Source of the DNA: an uncultured Granulosicoccaceae bacterium
Lineage (GTDB): Bacteria; Pseudomonadota; Gammaproteobacteria; CALCKW01
Assembly: GCA_937965695.1 (NCBI GenBank)
Contig: CALCKW010000012.1
Location: 1 to 64,000, forward strand
Direction: 5' to 3'
Length of the DNA: 64,000 nucleotides
Positions 18,695 to 28,293 of this stretch are shown one piece after another. Below the pieces are notes generated by a model that saw only the letters and a list, made by a program, of their open reading frames with translations, searched no databases and was not told where the DNA came from. The translations under genes and the position numbers were made by a program. Within the stretch, counting starts at the first letter, position 1. Every line of letters starts with the position of its first letter.

Positions 18695-18992
18695 GAGTAT
18701 TTCTCCACTAGTCGTAAATTTGGTCTTGCTAAATTTTAAGTCGCCATTGATGGCACTGTGCTCAAATTCAGAAGAACAGAGCAAGAAAGCAAATAATTGG
18801 CTGGCTCAACGGGCCTCACACTTCACACGCAACAAGTACACACTCAGCCAGAGGTGTGTCAAATTGGGATTTTGCCGACGAAGAGCCGGAACAGAAGGCG
18901 AAGAAAGTACAATTTGATTAAATTCAAGCAAAGCGCACTTGACACACTGCATTATACGCAACTCAGATGTAATTTTGCGCTATGCTTCGGCC
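18695..18992. other. Divergent promoter region of trxA and rhlB
   Basis: These 298 bases lie between the trxA and rhlB starts and must carry both promoters. A TTGACA hexamer lies near 18938, but no -10 stands at a proper distance. No RNA gene or reliable small frame is seen. Confidence 0.35.
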
Positions 18993-20762
18993 ATGACAGA
19001 GACCAATACTAACACACCCTTATTCTCCAGTTTTGAATTGCCTGAATCCTTGCAACAGGGATTACGTGACGCCGGCTTCAGCAACTGCACTGAAATCCAG
19101 GCACTGTCGCTGCCAATCGCGCTGCAGGGCAAAGATGTCACAGGTCAAGCTCAGACAGGCACCGGTAAAACAGCCGCCTTTCTAATCGCCACTTATGCCC
19201 ACCTTCTGAAGAACCCTCCTAAAGAGGACCGCAAAGCAAACCAGTGCCGCGCCTTGATTGTTGCGCCCACGCGTGAGCTTGCCATTCAAATCCATAAGGA
19301 TGCTGTGCAACTGGGTGCTCACACAGGCATCACCCTTGGCTTGGCCTATGGCGGTGTTGACTACGAGAAACAACGCGACCAGCTCGCGTCAGGTGTCGAC
19401 ATCCTAGTCGGCACACCTGGCCGGATTATCGATTACCTCAAGCAGGGAGTCTTTGATCTTAAGGAAGGACAAGTCGTCGTCTTGGATGAAGCCGACCGCA
19501 TGTTCGATCTTGGATTTATCACCGACATCCGCTTTTTGCTGCGCAAATTGCCGCCAGCACCAGAGCGTCTCAGCATGTTGTTCTCAGCCACTCTTTCGCA
19601 GCGTGTTCTGGAATTAGCTTACGAGCACATGAACGACCCTGAGAGCGTAAAAACTGAATCCGATCAGATGACCGCTGAGAAAGTGGTGCAAACGCTTTAC
19701 CACCCTTCTAAAGAAGAGAAGAGCAGCTTGCTGATCGGCCTAATGCGCGAGATGAAGCCAGAACGTTCGATGGTATTTGTCAACACCAAGGTGGTTGCAG
19801 ACAGGCTATTGGGCATGCTGTTGGGCAACGGCTTCAAAGCTGATGTGCTCTCGGGTGATGTGCGCCAGAATAAACGCCAGCGATTACTGGTTGAGTTCGA
19901 AGAAGGTAAAATCGACATCTTGATCGGTACTGATGTCGCTGCAAGAGGTTTGCATATTCCAGGCGTGACACACGTCTTCAACTACGACCTACCGCAACAG
20001 GAAGAAGACTATGTGCATCGTATTGGCCGTACGGCCCGTGCCGGTGCATTTGGTGAAGCGATAAGTTTCGCCTGTGAAGAATACGCCTTCTCGCTGCCCG
20101 CTATTCAAGAATACATCGGCCAATCTATTGAGACCAAGCCGATCACTAACGCCATGTTGCCCGAGCTAGAAAAGCCCGTGCGCGTCAAGCGTGATCCGCC
20201 ACCCAATCGTGATCGCGATGGAAAAAGTGGCGGTCGAAACTCAGGTGGTGGCCGTGGTCGCGGCAATTCTAGCGATGGCCGCCGAAGCGGTGGACGGGGT
20301 AGCGACAGCAGCAAGTCTCGCAGTCAGGGTGATCGACCAGCTAAACGCGAAACAAAGCCTGCTGAAGATCAAGAGATTAAAAACACAGAGAACAACACCA
20401 GCCCTCAAGGCGAGGCTGCTTCTGGTGAAGTTAAAAAGCGCCCACGTCGTCGCGGTGGTCGCAATCGTAACAACCGCAACAAAGCCTCTGACAGCCAATC
20501 AAAAGAAGCGAATGGAACAGATGGCCAATCGCCATCAAATGGCGAAATGCGTGAAGGCCAAGACGGCAAACCACGTCGTAGCCGTGGTGGTCGAAATCGA
20601 AACAACAACCGTGGTGAAAGAAGACCGCGTCAGGAAGGCGGAAAGTCATCTTCTGAGAACAGTGGCCTAGGCAGCAATACAGCAAAGCCCGCAGCTAAAC
20701 CAGAATCAGGCGGTTTGTTTGGAAAGCTAAAATCGGCTGCAAAGAAGATCTTCGGCGGGTAG
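18993..20762 (+). CDS. rhlB: ATP-dependent RNA helicase RhlB with a long Arg/Gly/Asn-rich tail
   Basis: This is a DEAD-box helicase that unwinds RNA for the RNA degradosome. The core (residues ~1-400) has the Q motif, AQTGTGKT, VLDEADRMFDLGF, LFSATLS and HRIGRTARAG. It closely follows E. coli RhlB, as does the divergent trxA-rho neighbourhood. The tail (~400-589) is far longer than in E. coli. It is low in complexity, with two copies of an RRGGRNRN-type block, and ends in GLFGKLKSAAKKIFGG, which would form a short amphipathic helix. I chose ATG 18993, where homology begins; an upstream in-frame ATG at 18939 is possible. A strong terminator follows. Confidence 0.93.
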   Translation: MTETNTNTPLFSSFELPESLQQGLRDAGFSNCTEIQALSLPIALQGKDVTGQAQTGTGKTAAFLIATYAHLLKNPPKEDRKANQCRALIVAPTRELAIQIHKDAVQLGAHTGITLGLAYGGVDYEKQRDQLASGVDILVGTPGRIIDYLKQGVFDLKEGQVVVLDEADRMFDLGFITDIRFLLRKLPPAPERLSMLFSATLSQRVLELAYEHMNDPESVKTESDQMTAEKVVQTLYHPSKEEKSSLLIGLMREMKPERSMVFVNTKVVADRLLGMLLGNGFKADVLSGDVRQNKRQRLLVEFEEGKIDILIGTDVAARGLHIPGVTHVFNYDLPQQEEDYVHRIGRTARAGAFGEAISFACEEYAFSLPAIQEYIGQSIETKPITNAMLPELEKPVRVKRDPPPNRDRDGKSGGRNSGGGRGRGNSSDGRRSGGRGSDSSKSRSQGDRPAKRETKPAEDQEIKNTENNTSPQGEAASGEVKKRPRRRGGRNRNNRNKASDSQSKEANGTDGQSPSNGEMREGQDGKPRRSRGGRNRNNNRGERRPRQEGGKSSSENSGLGSNTAKPAAKPESGGLFGKLKSAAKKIFGG

Positions 20763-20785
20763 GGTCTTCGATAACCAGTCATCTA

Positions 20786-20812
20786 AAAGGCGCCAACTGA
20801 GCGCCTTTTTTT
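20786..20812 (+). terminator. Rho-independent terminator of rhlB
   Basis: The stem AAAGGCGC/GCGCCTTT has a seven-base loop and a run of seven T. It lies 24 bases after the rhlB stop. Confidence 0.92.
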
Positions 20813-20886
20813 GTGGTCTGATCACCCCTTGGGCGCCACGCTATACGCTCAAAAAAAAACCACAAACTTATTGACCTTACAGCCAA

Positions 20887-20912
20887 AAAAAGCGCCCTAT
20901 GAGGCGCTTTTT
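20887..20912 (-). terminator. Terminator of the soeABC-like operon
   Basis: A 10-bp stem AAAAAGCGCC/GGCGCTTTTT with a six-base loop lies 21 bases past the soeC stop on the minus strand. The A/T ends make it able to act in both directions. Confidence 0.85.
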
Positions 20913-20933
20913 AAAAACAGAGTTAGTGGCAAT

Positions 20934-21815
20934 TTATGTGTCCTGCCCATGATACAAACGTACCACATGCTTGGCCTCACTGAAGAACAACCAGCGCTCA
21001 ACGGAATGCCCGGCTAACAATAGCAGTAAAGCCAAGGGCGCAGCACCCATCAAGATAGCGGCTGCTGGCAGTAACAAACTAAATACAAATACCATGGCCC
21101 TTAACATGTTTAGCTTGCTCGCATCGATTTGACCACCAAACTCGCGGGTGAGGAAGGTGCTACCAGAGTGCCCTGTCTCTAACAGTTTGACCCCCATGAC
21201 CGAGCCACCAAGACCAGTTGCGTTGGTTAAATCAACGTCAGCAGGCTTGCCAATCATGGCGTAATAGGCAACTTTCACAGCAGCAGCTGCAATTAATAAC
21301 ACCCAAACCAAAATCCAAGCTTGGTCAAATAATGTCGCGAAGGCCAGCGCACCTGCGCTGCAACCTGCTAACAAATAATAGACGGGAGTTAACGGCGTGT
21401 GCCATTGACGAATCGTCTTTAAGCACGCGTAAATCATGCCGGTGGAGTACAGGGTAAGCAGAGCTAGCACTGCAAGCAAACCAGCAAATGCAGCGCTTGC
21501 TCCGTTGTCAGCGCCCATCAACCAGAGCAGAAAAGCCGCCCCAATGACAATAACCGCCAGCACCGCTTCGCGTGACAACCAAGACGTGCGAACTCGCATC
21601 CACGCACGCCATGCATTTTTTGGATTAGTCAGGTGAAATGAAGACGAGGCCAGCCCTGCAACGAGCCCGATCGTCGACATAATCAACCAAAGACTAGCGT
21701 CGCTATTGCTGGGCCGCCATGCACCTGCTACCCACCACAGGCCTCCAACAGAGTACAATCCCAAACCCAAGCCCGACACCACGGTGAAAAATATAACCGA
21801 CTTTGCTGGATGCAC
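20934..21815 (-). CDS. soeC: DmsC-family membrane anchor of a molybdoenzyme (SoeC-like)
   Basis: The 293-residue protein is almost wholly membrane-embedded, with about eight hydrophobic helices. It matches the DmsC/anchor pattern (SSSFHLTNPKNAWRAWMRVRTSWLSRE near residue 70 is the family's conserved polar loop). It would bind the FeS subunit and pass electrons to or from quinone. I chose GTG 21815: AGGAG lies seven bases upstream and the start is one base past the soeB stop, so the three genes are tightly coupled. Specific naming as SoeC rests on the operon. Confidence 0.78.
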   Translation of the reverse strand: MHPAKSVIFFTVVSGLGLGLYSVGGLWWVAGAWRPSNSDASLWLIMSTIGLVAGLASSSFHLTNPKNAWRAWMRVRTSWLSREAVLAVIVIGAAFLLWLMGADNGASAAFAGLLAVLALLTLYSTGMIYACLKTIRQWHTPLTPVYYLLAGCSAGALAFATLFDQAWILVWVLLIAAAAVKVAYYAMIGKPADVDLTNATGLGGSVMGVKLLETGHSGSTFLTREFGGQIDASKLNMLRAMVFVFSLLLPAAAILMGAAPLALLLLLAGHSVERWLFFSEAKHVVRLYHGQDT

Positions 21816-21816
21816 C

Positions 21817-22521
21817 TCAGCTCTCCTTCTCTTGTTTTGCCATCCATCCACTCAACTTACCGAGCAGACCCGTAGAGACTTCTATCTTTTCTGCTACAGG
21901 CGAAGCTTCGCGCGTTCTCGGAGGCAAATAACGGTTGGTCGGCGCGTACCCTAGTTCTGGCATTAGCTGATACCCACCCCGTTCCTTGACCAACTGGCTG
22001 ACATTTGATTCTTCGTCGTCAAAATCACCAAAGTGGCGAGCATTGGACGGGCATGTCATCACACAACTGGGAAGGCGTTCACTCTCGGGTAGCCCATCGT
22101 CGTAAATTCGATCCACACAGAGTGTGCACTTTTTCATGGTACCGCTACTGCGATCAAGTTCGCGCGCACCGTATGGACACGCCCAAGAACAGTAGTTACA
22201 ACCCATGCACTTCTCTTGATCAATGAGCACAATGCCGTCTTCTTTACGTTTGTAGCTCGCACCCGTGGGGCAAACATCTACGCAGGCCGCATCTTCGCAA
22301 TGCATGCATGACATCGGGAAGTTGACGGTCTTATTCTCAGGGTAATTACCCACTTCATAACTGCGGATTCGATTGAACCAAACACCTTCTGGATCGGGCC
22401 CATAGGGGTTCATATCTGTCAGCGGACCAGTGGTACCCGAAGTGTTCCACTGTTTACAAGACACCGCACAACCGTGACAGCCGACACACACATCTAAATC
22501 AATGACTAATCCAAGTTTCAT
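21817..22521 (-). CDS. soeB: Four-cluster ferredoxin-like subunit (SoeB / DmsB-like)
   Basis: The 234-residue electron-transfer subunit has four cysteine groups for [4Fe-4S] clusters: CVGCHGCAVSC near residue 12, CMHCEDAACVDVCP near 72, CMGCNYCSWACP near 105, and CTLCVDR with CVMTCP near 132-155. It links the molybdenum subunit to the membrane anchor. There is no signal peptide. Its start overlaps the soeA stop by one base and its stop is followed at once by the soeC start. Confidence 0.88.
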   Translation of the reverse strand: MKLGLVIDLDVCVGCHGCAVSCKQWNTSGTTGPLTDMNPYGPDPEGVWFNRIRSYEVGNYPENKTVNFPMSCMHCEDAACVDVCPTGASYKRKEDGIVLIDQEKCMGCNYCSWACPYGARELDRSSGTMKKCTLCVDRIYDDGLPESERLPSCVMTCPSNARHFGDFDDEESNVSQLVKERGGYQLMPELGYAPTNRYLPPRTREASPVAEKIEVSTGLLGKLSGWMAKQEKES

Positions 22522-25412
22522 TAGTCTTTACCTCGCTTGAGCACATCCGACAGCGGACGTTCTAGGTTCACAGCACTGTGCGAATGATGAGCGACCGACT
22601 CGGGTATCTCAGGCGCCCCTGGTAATGCTTGCAAAGTATCGAAGCTAGGCCAACTGCCCTCTTCATTCTCTGCAGCGGCTGTTATTTTTACACGCAAGTC
22701 GTACCAAGCGGCTTGGCCGGTAACTGGGTCAGAGTTGGTGTACCTATCACCATCCACTCCATTAGGTAACAATTCACGGATTAAGTGATTCATCAAGAAC
22801 CCTTTTTGCGATTCAGGTGCTTTGGCGTCTAAGCCCCAGGCCCCCGACTGTTTCCCGATGGCATTCCATGTCCAAACCGTGTCGCTCTGCACGCCTTCCA
22901 TCAATTTGAGTTGCACACGAATTTTACCGTTATGAGATTCGACCCAGACCCAACCCTCGTCTTTTAATCCCAAGGACTCTCCGCGCTGACGATTCATGAA
23001 CAACATGTTTTGATGATTAATTTGACGAAGCCAAGCATTCTGCGAATCCCAGCTGTGGTACATGTACATGGGTCGCTGATTGACTGCGTGGAATGGATAC
23101 TCCTCGGTGTCAATGCGCTGCTCTTCTAGCGGCGCGTACCACATCGGTAGCGGATCAAAATAATCAGTCAAACGCTGTTTATCATCTTCGCGCTCCGGAC
23201 AAGGACCATCGTACAAGCCTTGTCCTGCCAAACGGAATTTTTGCAGTATTTCGCTGTAGAGATCCATCACGATCGGGCCACTGTGCCCGTTAAAACCTAC
23301 CGACTTGGACCATTCCAAATAATCTTTGTTGGCGAAGCGGTAGTAGCGATGCTCTGGCTTGAGATCGACCTGGTGAAAACAACCGTTTTCCGCGTAGCGA
23401 TCCCATTGCTCTTCGTTAGGCGCACCGACTAAAGATTGGTCTTGGTTTTCACCACGCCAACCGGCCAAGAACCCGATACCTGGTGCTTTTTCCCAGTTGG
23501 TGATGAAGTCTTTATAACCTTTGTATTTGGGCTTGCCTTCATCATCAACCAAGGCTGGAAAGCCAAGTCGAGTACCGACATCCAGCATCACTTCTTGCCA
23601 AGGGCGCACATCACGATCAGGTTCTACAATAGGTTGCCGGATCGCATCACAAAATGCGTGAGGCTCACTGATAGGACGATCAAGGCCCGAAATAGTATCG
23701 AAACGTTCTAGATAAGTTGTATCCGGCAACACCAAATCACTGTAGTGCACCATCTCAGAATCGAAGGCATCGACCGTAACAATAAACGGAATCTTATATT
23801 TGCCATCGGTATTTCGCGTGGTTAGCATGCGCTGGACTTCAGCGGTGTTCATGCTGGAGTTCCATGCCATATTGGCCATGAAAAACATCAGCGTGTCGAT
23901 GGTGTACGGATCGCCACGAAACGCGTTAGTGACAACCATATGCATTAGACCGTGATTCGCCAACGGCGCATCCCAGCTGTACGCCTTGTCAATGCGTTTG
24001 GGGCCGCCGTTTTCGTCCAGCACCAAATCTTCTGGCTGTACGGGGAAGCCCAACGGGGGCGATTTAAGCGGCGTATTCGGCGCCGATACTTGTGCGGGTC
24101 GAACCGGTGGCGGCAGGTGACGAGGAAACGGAGGTTTTGCCAAGTGCGACCCGGGAGAGTCCACAGCCCCGAGCAAAATTTGCAACATGTGCAGAGCACG
24201 CGCAGTTTGGAAACCGTTGCTATGGGCGGAGATGCCACGCATCGCATGCATGGCCACGGGGCGACCAATAAACTGATCGTGCTTGCGACCTGCCCAGTCA
24301 ACCCATGGCGTATCGATAGTGATGCTTTCTTGAAAAGCCACGTGCGCCATTTCAAGCGCTAAACGCTCGATCGTCTCAGCACTGATACCACAGCGCTCTG
24401 CAACGGCTTCAGGTGCGTACTCCTCGGACAAGTAACGCTCAGCCATCAACGTCATCACGGTTTTCACCGGACGACCATCAGCTGCTGTGTAGTCGCCAAA
24501 CAGGGCGGGCTTGCACTCGACGTCAGCCCAGCGCGCAAAAGTGTTGTCGCGCTGACTCCACGCAAGAGGTTCTTGTTCTTCATCACGCAACAACAAGCCA
24601 TCGCCTGCTTTGCTAGGGGTACAAACAACCAGCTGTGCAGCATTGGTGTAACGCAGCACAAACTCCCAGTCGAACTGGTCGTTTTTCAAAAGCACGTGCA
24701 CCATCGCCAGCGCCATCAAACCATCGGTGCCAGGACGAATAGGGACCCACTCGTCGGCGATTGCCTGATAACCCGTGCGTACTGGGTTAACCGCAACAAA
24801 TTTTGCGCCGCGACGCTTGAGTTTCTCTAGGCCGATTTTGATCGGGTTAGAGGCATGGTCTTCTGCCACACCCCACATCATGAAGTACTTGGCGTGATCC
24901 CAATCGGGATCACCAAATTCCCAGAAAGCATGACCTGTCGTGTAAAGGCCTGCGGCCGCCATATTAACGGAGCAAAAACCACCATGAGCAGCCCAATTGA
25001 GCGTACCAAACTGCTGCGCCCAAAAACCGGTCAGCGCCTGCATTTGGTCTCGGCCAGTAAAATAGGCCAGCTTATTGGGGTCGGTATCACGAATTTTACG
25101 CAAGCGATCAGTCAGAGTAGTGATCGCCTCTTCCCAGCTGATCGGCTCAAATTCACCGCTACCACGCTCAGTGCCCACTTTGCGGCGCATCGGTTGCTGC
25201 AGCTTCGCAGGAGACAACTGCTTCATGATGCCAGCATTGCCTTTGGCGCAAAGCACACCTTTGTTGACTGGGTGGTCTGGATTGCCTTGGATGTACCGGA
25301 TTTCGCCTTCTTCCAGCGTCACCTTAATGCCACAGCGACACGCACACATATAACAGGTGGTTGTCTTCTGCGTCTGCCGGCTGTGATCTTCAAAGGCGGC
25401 GGGGTTTTTCAT
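22521..25412 (-). CDS. soeA: Molybdopterin oxidoreductase catalytic subunit, probable sulfite:quinone dehydrogenase SoeA
   Basis: The 963-residue protein is a Mo-bis-MGD enzyme of the DMSO-reductase family. The N-terminal [4Fe-4S] cysteines are C20, C23, C27 and C55, with an extra C25. A likely Mo-ligand cysteine is C147 in GGFCSVN. The C-terminal molydopterin dinucleotide-binding domain spans ~770-930. There is no twin-arginine signal, so the enzyme stays in the cytoplasm. That fits SoeABC, which oxidises sulfite to sulfate on the cytoplasmic face, and argues against exported DMSO, thiosulfate or polysulfide reductases. Operon order A-B-C is the same as known soeABC. A different cytoplasmic substrate cannot be excluded. 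Confidence 0.75.
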   Translation of the reverse strand: MKNPAAFEDHSRQTQKTTTCYMCACRCGIKVTLEEGEIRYIQGNPDHPVNKGVLCAKGNAGIMKQLSPAKLQQPMRRKVGTERGSGEFEPISWEEAITTLTDRLRKIRDTDPNKLAYFTGRDQMQALTGFWAQQFGTLNWAAHGGFCSVNMAAAGLYTTGHAFWEFGDPDWDHAKYFMMWGVAEDHASNPIKIGLEKLKRRGAKFVAVNPVRTGYQAIADEWVPIRPGTDGLMALAMVHVLLKNDQFDWEFVLRYTNAAQLVVCTPSKAGDGLLLRDEEQEPLAWSQRDNTFARWADVECKPALFGDYTAADGRPVKTVMTLMAERYLSEEYAPEAVAERCGISAETIERLALEMAHVAFQESITIDTPWVDWAGRKHDQFIGRPVAMHAMRGISAHSNGFQTARALHMLQILLGAVDSPGSHLAKPPFPRHLPPPVRPAQVSAPNTPLKSPPLGFPVQPEDLVLDENGGPKRIDKAYSWDAPLANHGLMHMVVTNAFRGDPYTIDTLMFFMANMAWNSSMNTAEVQRMLTTRNTDGKYKIPFIVTVDAFDSEMVHYSDLVLPDTTYLERFDTISGLDRPISEPHAFCDAIRQPIVEPDRDVRPWQEVMLDVGTRLGFPALVDDEGKPKYKGYKDFITNWEKAPGIGFLAGWRGENQDQSLVGAPNEEQWDRYAENGCFHQVDLKPEHRYYRFANKDYLEWSKSVGFNGHSGPIVMDLYSEILQKFRLAGQGLYDGPCPEREDDKQRLTDYFDPLPMWYAPLEEQRIDTEEYPFHAVNQRPMYMYHSWDSQNAWLRQINHQNMLFMNRQRGESLGLKDEGWVWVESHNGKIRVQLKLMEGVQSDTVWTWNAIGKQSGAWGLDAKAPESQKGFLMNHLIRELLPNGVDGDRYTNSDPVTGQAAWYDLRVKITAAAENEEGSWPSFDTLQALPGAPEIPESVAHHSHSAVNLERPLSDVLKRGKD

Positions 25413-25620
25413 GAATCTGCTCCTTGGTGTAGGCAGAGGTTGCCATCACAAATGCTGGCATTATTATTCTGGTGCTCAGATGATAGCTGCTGTTGAAGCT
25501 CAGTGAGAGAGCCAGTCAGCGACGCACGCTGCGGCCATCAGCCGCTCACCTAAGAGCACGAACGCATCGGATCAAAACAAACGAAAATTGAGACTTTTTA
25601 CTGATTTGACCCCATGGAAA

Positions 25621-25803
25621 TCACGCATTCTCATCACTGACGTGCAGGAAAACCTCACCACTGTGATCCACGCGCACATCAAAGACAATAGGACGGCAAC
25701 AAACCTGGCAGTCCTCTATGTAATTCTGGTGTTCAATCGAGCAATCCACTAGAACATCTAAAGACTCACCGCAATAGGGGCAACTCACTTCTCGCTCTTC
25801 CAT
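25621..25803 (-). CDS. CPXCG-motif cysteine-rich small protein
   Basis: This 60-residue protein has CPYCGE at residue 8 and a second CQVCCRP pair near 35, a zinc-ribbon arrangement of the CPXCG family. The C-terminal half is a short acidic beta-rich segment (IVFDVRVDHSGEVFLHV). Its function is unknown. I chose ATG 25803, with AAAGGA just upstream; the frame runs 31 codons further but that part looks unrelated. Confidence 0.8.
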   Translation of the reverse strand: MEEREVSCPYCGESLDVLVDCSIEHQNYIEDCQVCCRPIVFDVRVDHSGEVFLHVSDENA

Positions 25804-25979
25804 CCTATCCTTTCGCTCTGAAAACACTGTGCCCAGATTATAGTGAACAGAAGGCTTGCAAAAACGTTTGTTGATAGCAGGAGAATCTTCAATCAACCAG
25901 AGAAACCTTGTGAGCGTGCTTGGCTCAATACAGCAGGCACACTAAACTGTACTGCTCGGACCGCCAGTCAGTAAGCCCT

Positions 25980-27212
25980 ATGCACGAAATCAAAACCGTC
26001 GATATTAGCCGCCTTTCCCATCAGGGCGAAGGTATCGCCTTTGTGGATGAGAGCACATGGTTTGTGGCAAAAGCACTGCCAGGCGAACAGGTAGAAGCTC
26101 AAGCGTTACAGAAGCGCGGGCGAAATGTTTTTGCTCGTTGCAGCAACGTTGTGCAACCATCGAAGCAGCGTATTGAGGCACATTGCCCACTACACGCCAG
26201 CTGCGGTGGCTGTGATTTACAGCATATGAGTATTGCCGACCAACGAGAGCACAAATCAAAGGCGCTCTGCGATCAACTCACACGATTGGGAAAAATTGAG
26301 CAGCGCGCATTAACCGCCGAACCTATCATCGGGGATACATGGGGTTATCGAGAGCGAGCGCGCTTTACGCTAGAACGCCAAGCCGATCAAATACACTTAG
26401 CCTACCGGGCACCTGCTTCGCGCAGCCCTATTCGCGTACAAAACTGCCCCGTGTTACATCCCCAGCTGGAGGCTGCATTACCGAGAATCACAGACTGGGC
26501 AAACAAGAGCGAAGCCTCGCTAATAAACAAGGAGCTACGAATTGCTTTAGGTGACGACGGTCGTGTCGGCATTGCCGTAGACGGCCGCGGGATAGCCGCA
26601 CCATTCGAAGGCCCAATTATCGATGGGCGCGGCCAAGCAATCAACGAGCAACCAACCCTGCACTACCAAACAATAGATAATTTAAACATTGCATTCAGCG
26701 CCGCCGACTTTACGCAAGTAAACAGAGCACTCAACCAACAAGTGACTGAACGTCTGTTGCGTTGGCTCCGCCCCGAAGGCCAACGTGTGCTAGAGCTGTT
26801 TTGCGGCATCGGCAATTTTAGTTTGCCACTGGCTTCCCGCGCAGCAGAGCTTGTCGCCATCGACAGCCAACAAAAACAGCTCGACCGAGCGGCCCACAAT
26901 GCCAAGCAAAACAACTTGCAAAACATTCAGTTTATTCGTGCCGATTTGTATAAGCGCGTAAAACTTGATATCGACGAATACACCCCCGTGCTGGCAGACC
27001 CACCACGAACAGGACTAGGCGATGTTTTGCCCAAACTATTAAAGGGAAAACCACCGCGCATTGCCTATCTCAGCTGCGATAGCGCCAGCTTTGCCAAAGA
27101 TGCAGGAAAATTAGTACAAGGCGGATATGCCTTAACTCAGCTTAGCTACGTCGATTTTTTTGCGCAAACAGGGAAAATTGAGGCCATGGGCCTGTTTGAG
27201 CGATCAACTTAA
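25980..27212 (+). CDS. rlmD: 23S rRNA (uracil-1939-C5)-methyltransferase RlmD
   Basis: RlmD methylates U1939 of 23S rRNA. The 410-residue protein has an N-terminal TRAM-like domain (1-55), cysteines for a [4Fe-4S] cluster (C69, C75, C78 and a fourth near 156), and an SAM-binding LELFCGIGNFSLPLA near 287. The catalytic ADPPRTGL and YLSCDSASFAKD motifs follow at 340-375. I chose ATG 25980, where homology begins; the frame is open 20 codons further upstream. It ends one base before the convergent LysR gene. Confidence 0.9.
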   Translation: MHEIKTVDISRLSHQGEGIAFVDESTWFVAKALPGEQVEAQALQKRGRNVFARCSNVVQPSKQRIEAHCPLHASCGGCDLQHMSIADQREHKSKALCDQLTRLGKIEQRALTAEPIIGDTWGYRERARFTLERQADQIHLAYRAPASRSPIRVQNCPVLHPQLEAALPRITDWANKSEASLINKELRIALGDDGRVGIAVDGRGIAAPFEGPIIDGRGQAINEQPTLHYQTIDNLNIAFSAADFTQVNRALNQQVTERLLRWLRPEGQRVLELFCGIGNFSLPLASRAAELVAIDSQQKQLDRAAHNAKQNNLQNIQFIRADLYKRVKLDIDEYTPVLADPPRTGLGDVLPKLLKGKPPRIAYLSCDSASFAKDAGKLVQGGYALTQLSYVDFFAQTGKIEAMGLFERST

Positions 27213-28121
27213 TCACTGACTCTTTACTTGTGTCTGCTGTTTTATCCATGTCAAAAAGGCTGCGATAGCGGGTTCGTCTACTCGTTCTTCAAGTACGACC
27301 GCATAAAAGGAAAACTGCGTCTTCATACGCAATTCAAAAGGCTTACAGAGCCGCCCTGCTTCTAGGTCGCGTTGCGCAAGCACTTCTCGGCCAAGCACTA
27401 CACCTGCCCCTGCTACCGCAGAATTCAATGCATGGTCAGGCACGTCAAAATGCAAGCCAGACTTGTCTGGATTCACCCCCGTTTCACCCGCACGCTCTAG
27501 CCATTGAGACCAACTGCGAATCCCCAACGCTTTATCACAACTGGAGCTGTGAATAAGCGTATGAAAAGAAAGATCACTCGGCTCTTTTAGCGGCGCGCCA
27601 TCTTGCAACAAAGAAGGACTGCACATAGGGGTCATGTATTCGTCTACTAGCTTTATCACTCGGCAATCAGGCTGATTGTCAGAACTAAATCGCAGGGCAA
27701 CATCAACGTCGTCGCGATGTAAATCAACCAAAGTTAAACTGGCTGAAATTCTAGTATCTAGCTGTGGCTGCAACAACAAGAAGCTATGTAATCTCGGTGA
27801 CAACCAGTTGGCAGAAAAAGTAGGCCCACAGGCGATGTTGAGACACGGCCTGAGCTCTCGCTGCTGCAAACGCCTCAAGGCTCGTTCGAAGTGATCAAAC
27901 CCAGCTCGTATATCGGTTTGAATCAGTGCACCTTCCGCACTGAGCTGAACCTGCCGACTCTTGCGAACAAAGAGCTCACAGTCAAGAGATTGTTCTAACT
28001 GGCGAATCTGAAAACTTAGTGCTGCAGGGCTTACAGACAACTGTTCAGCCGCACGTTTAAAGCTCAAATGCTCTGCGGCGGCATTAAAAGCTCGCGACCC
28101 TGTCAGAGAAGGCGTTCGCAT
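27213..28121 (-). CDS. LysR-family transcriptional regulator (GcvA-like)
   Basis: The 302-residue protein has an N-terminal winged helix. LSFKRAAEQLSVSPAALSFQ covers the helix-turn-helix near residues 19-38, followed by the linker helix and an effector domain of the GcvA/AmpR type (PSLLQDGAPLKEPSDL near 170). LysR regulators usually act on the divergent neighbour. Here that would be the short membrane-protein frame at 28294, since the next long gene on that side is a LacI regulator in the same direction. The effector is unknown. Confidence 0.88.
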   Translation of the reverse strand: MRTPSLTGSRAFNAAAEHLSFKRAAEQLSVSPAALSFQIRQLEQSLDCELFVRKSRQVQLSAEGALIQTDIRAGFDHFERALRRLQQRELRPCLNIACGPTFSANWLSPRLHSFLLLQPQLDTRISASLTLVDLHRDDVDVALRFSSDNQPDCRVIKLVDEYMTPMCSPSLLQDGAPLKEPSDLSFHTLIHSSSCDKALGIRSWSQWLERAGETGVNPDKSGLHFDVPDHALNSAVAGAGVVLGREVLAQRDLEAGRLCKPFELRMKTQFSFYAVVLEERVDEPAIAAFLTWIKQQTQVKSQ

Positions 28122-28146
28122 TCGATTTATCTCGCAAGTGTTATAA

Positions 28147-28161
28147 ACAAGTATTTCTTGT
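28147..28161. promoter_or_regulatory. Candidate LysR operator ACAAG-N5-CTTGT
   Basis: A perfect 5-bp dyad lies 26 bases upstream of the lysR start. Immediately next to it a TATAGT hexamer (28163-28168) could be a plus-strand -10. LysR proteins bind such sites near their own divergent promoter. The assignment to this regulator is inference. Confidence 0.4.
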
Positions 28162-28293
28162 CTATAGTGACAAATCTTCTCGTTTGAGCAAAGCCCTCAT
28201 GCTGCCTATATTGCAGATGCACCCAATAAAAACGATGAGAATGACACAATGAATACTTGAGCTGAACTCATTAACGATGATTTCAACCCTCGG

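Noticed and set aside
20191-20670. A 159-codon plus-strand frame inside the rhlB tail, and several minus-strand frames there
   Set aside because: They arise from the repetitive Arg/Gly codons of the real frame. Their composition is low in complexity and they have no ribosome site.
22521-25412. Reading the molybdoenzyme as an exported DMSO or thiosulfate reductase
   Set aside because: There is no twin-arginine signal at the N-terminus, and operon order and context fit cytoplasm-facing SoeABC better.
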